From: Phialocephala subalpina
Taxonomy: Eukaryota; Ascomycota; Leotiomycetes; Helotiales; Mollisiaceae
NCBI GenBank assembly: GCA_900073065.1
Contig: FJOG01000055.1
Coordinates: forward strand, 198,403-252,335
DNA length: 53,933 nt
Direction: 5' to 3'
Below the pieces are notes generated by a model. It searched no databases. It had not been told where the DNA came from and worked only from the letters and a program-made list of their open reading frames with translations. Position numbers and translations under genes: made by a program. This document shows, piece by piece, positions 51,259 through 53,933 of the stretch; the stretch's first letter is position 1, and every line of letters begins with the position of its first letter.

Positions 51259-53933
51259 ATGGGAGGGGACTGGAGACTCAGCCTTCTTCTTACCTTCCTC
51301 TTGCCTCTTTGGATCTCCAATTTTTCGGCTTCGGCTTCACCTGCACCTGCTTTCAACGGATCTTTTGCTGACAAGATCCATGTGGATCCATCTGCCCTCA
51401 AAACCAATGGATCAAAAGGGCTCAATGGTAGCGAGATCGACTGCAGCCAAATTGTACCGCCCCCAATCCCAGGAAATTGGACTCCAGAATACGCACAACA
51501 ATGGACCAAAGCCCACTGGGATTGTTCCATCCCCGCCTTTCGCGACTTCAGGAATGAGTCCGAAGAATTGAATAACCTCTCAGACCAGGAGGTCTTCCAC
51601 TTCACCCCGGAGAATATAGCCAGATCTAATGTCCGCACTTGGTACATGGCATGGTCGAGGGAGACCCTCAATGATCCCACATGGAACTCGACCCATTGGC
51701 CCGAGGTGGCGTTGTTTGCGCGCGACTTTCTACACACTCGGGATTATACCTGCTATATATCAATGAAGCACTGTATTCATGAACCGAATTTCGCTGACAT
51801 TCAAATGAGGTTCCCTGGCAACGAAAACCGAGCGTTGGTCCAGCGAATTTATCTACAGATGCACATGTTGACCGTCCTCCACAACGAAAAGCTCCAACAA
51901 TTGGTAGGTTTGCAGAATCTTCAGGATAGTAACATTGCTAAATAACAAACAGGAGGCGTATGACCAGGCACAAGGTTACTTGATTGGTCAAGCGTTTATG
52001 ATAATCACCACATTCACTAAGCAGGTTGACCAAGGAGCGGTGACGGGCTGCGAAGTCATCAAGAAAGTAGTGGACCTTGCCATACAGATCGGCTTGAGCA
52101 TGGCGAATGGTGCCGCGAGTGCTGTATCGAATGCTCTTACTGCAAAGGGTAGTCTTTTCGAAGAACTCGCGTCCATAAATGTACTAGACGGCAAGAAATT
52201 TTCCAACATGGGCTTCGGAACGACAGGCATGATCGATGCGAAGACCGGGGAAACAATGCAAAAGTTCGGCAAGATGATGAGAGACGATTGGTCTGACGCA
52301 GCCAAATTTGATTGTAAGTGCCTATTTCTTTCACGAATAATCCATCTGTCGATAGTTCTAAGAAGGAACCTTGATATGAATTCTCCCGATCCACTGTTGA
52401 AGGGTACATTTTCGTATCTCAAAGTTTTCAAGGAAATTGACTAACTTTTAAACTTCATCGATAGGGTTTGGAACCCTTCAGCAACAGTTCTGGTCCGGGA
52501 CCGACGAGTTGATCAAGAAGAGCTACAAACAGAATGTTAAGTCTAAAGTTGGAGGTGACGGGCGTAAAGCGTAAGGCATCTTTGCAAACCCTATCGTTAT
52601 TTATTCTGTTGAATCTCGCATTCCCCGTATCCCGTTTTTGAAACGAAAGACTTTTCGAAGGCCGAAGACTAATTTCCGAAATTTCTGCTCAGTCCAACGT
52701 GCCCAAGAACAGACCATCTTGATCCTGGTATGGCGTCTGACCTTATGTGTGCGGCATTCGAAGGCGACGGCAAAGACCTGAACGAGGCCAACACCCACGT
52801 ACTAGAAAAATTGATGGTCAAATGGTTCGAAGGAATCAGGGCAGAGACACAAAAAGCTCATACGAAGATGTATGATGGATGGATTGGGACACCTGGAATC
52901 GGGCAACCGTCCATGATGGCTATCTTATTTGCGATGCGAGACTGGCCCCCGTTGCATGGGCCAGGTTCTTCGCGCCATCCTTTGAGGAATGCAGCGGAGT
53001 ACGAGGAGCACATCAAGTTCCAGGCATTGAAGCACTTCCTCGGTGTCACCATGAGCGACGATGGGATCTACCTCTATTGTATGCACCTGCCCGATGCCGA
53101 AAAGCAGTGCGCAATCGACCCAGACGAGAAGGGTAAGCATCATAGGGGTTGGTGGAAAGACTACCGCAAAGCGCAGATATGCCCGAGACCCAAGGAAGAC
53201 CCTACATTGATTTGCTCAGCTGCACGATGGTATCACTCTAGTGTAATGGCTTCGCACGTTACTCGCATGCCTGGGATCAGTCTCCTAGAAAGCTTCGACA
53301 ATGAGAAATGGAACCTCACGGTCAAAGGTTTGCTCCAAGAGGCGTACGAGAACTATGTACTGTACAGAAACAACGAAACAGGTGTCAATTGGGTGGATCC
53401 AGAAGAAAAAGCCCCGGTATTCTCGCTGCCAACCTGCGTCAACGACAATCTTCTTCTACACGATTACAACCCTCTTCACAAAACTTGGCACACCCCCAAC
53501 GCTTCTCACCTTCAATTTCCATCCATCTGTGGCGACTGGCGCGGGAATGAAACTAAAGGTTTCATGAAAAAAATAAATCTTGATCCCGAATCAAAGATCT
53601 ACAATACAGTGGATGGGTCCCTTCCGGGTTTTAAACACCCAAATGAACTTTTCTGGGATAGAATACCACGGGTAAGCGATGTTTAAATATACGCCACTCG
53701 ATGTCCTACATTAACAGAGTACTTAGGTTCTGGCTGAGAAATACCTCACGCCAGTCGCGCATTACCTTGCTCTCTGCGGCGCCGGCGTTCGGTTGCCAGA
53801 AAAAAAGGACAGAAAGCCTAAGGATTCGTACGTTATCAACAGATTCAGGCCCACCAATGAGCTCGATGAGGAATGCGACCTGGTCCAGAGCATGACCCAA
53901 AATATGACCGAGCATCAGGCCAACGAATGTATC
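51259..53933 (+). CDS. Large secreted protein, 3' end beyond the window
   Basis: At least 766 residues in five exons so far: 51259-51903, 51953-52313, 52465-52570, 52693-53671 and 53727-53933 (open at the window edge). All four introns keep the frame. The N-terminus is a signal peptide (WRLSLLLTFLLPLWIS, cleavage likely near SASASPAPA). Sequons NGS, NES and NST and regularly spaced cysteines fit a secreted or surface glycoprotein. A hydrophobic, Gly/Ala-rich segment in exon two (VVDLAIQIGLSMANGAASAV) could be a buried helix or a membrane-active region. Trp- and His-rich motifs such as TWYMAWSRETLNDPTW and HRGWWKDYRK are distinctive. The family is not recognised; no catalytic motif is evident. 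Confidence 0.75.

Noticed and set aside
1..53933. CRISPR arrays, bacterial operons or an integrated plasmid
   Set aside because: No regularly spaced repeats of that kind; the window is intron-bearing fungal nuclear DNA throughout.

Overview
The window is nuclear DNA from a filamentous ascomycete. The evidence is short introns of about 45-150 bases with GT(AAG/ATG)...CTRA(C/T)...(C/T)AG signals in most genes, a Zn2Cys6 regulator, a TRI12-type MFS pump, a HET-domain gene, a group X hybrid histidine kinase, a fungal Nnf1 kinetochore subunit, and an AT-rich block with transition-mutated repeats that looks like repeat-induced point mutation (RIP). I cannot name the species. Exon boundaries below were worked out by hand from reading frame, splice signals and family resemblance.

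Layout. 1-770 is an AT-rich, RIP-like block, followed by a broken secreted-protein gene (about 1585-2699). 2962-11938 is a compact accessory block: an M20 peptidase, a scytalone dehydratase-like enzyme that shares a 265-base promoter with a short-chain dehydrogenase, a TRI12-type exporter and a Zn2Cys6 regulator. This has the look of a small metabolite-processing cluster without a visible backbone synthase. 12502-21113 is a head-to-head pair: a 1-Cys peroxiredoxin and a 2,327-residue group X hybrid histidine kinase, a class linked to peroxide sensing in yeasts.

21354-32789 is a gene-poor, decayed stretch. It holds a low-confidence exon, a GC-rich dehydrogenase pseudogene (frameshift plus early stop) between diverged repeats, a HET-domain gene, a gene cut by a 502-base assembly gap, a single-pass Cys-rich membrane protein, a truncated ferric-reductase-like relic, and the most interesting gene of the window (30878-31938). 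That gene encodes a 316-residue protein with a HeLo/SesA-like helical N-terminus and three Q-x-N-G repeats at the C-terminus, the layout of a HET-s-type amyloid-controlled cell-death executor. With the HET gene nearby, the stretch may be an allorecognition island.

From 33069 the content is more conserved: tRNA-Gln(TTG), a PH-domain protein, Nnf1, a cytochrome b561-like membrane protein with a long charged tail, a DJ-1/PfpI protein and a ferredoxin-reductase-like enzyme. Then come a 57-residue membrane microprotein, two small unknown genes, a 3.2-kb region without a convincing gene, and a large secreted protein that runs off the end of the window.
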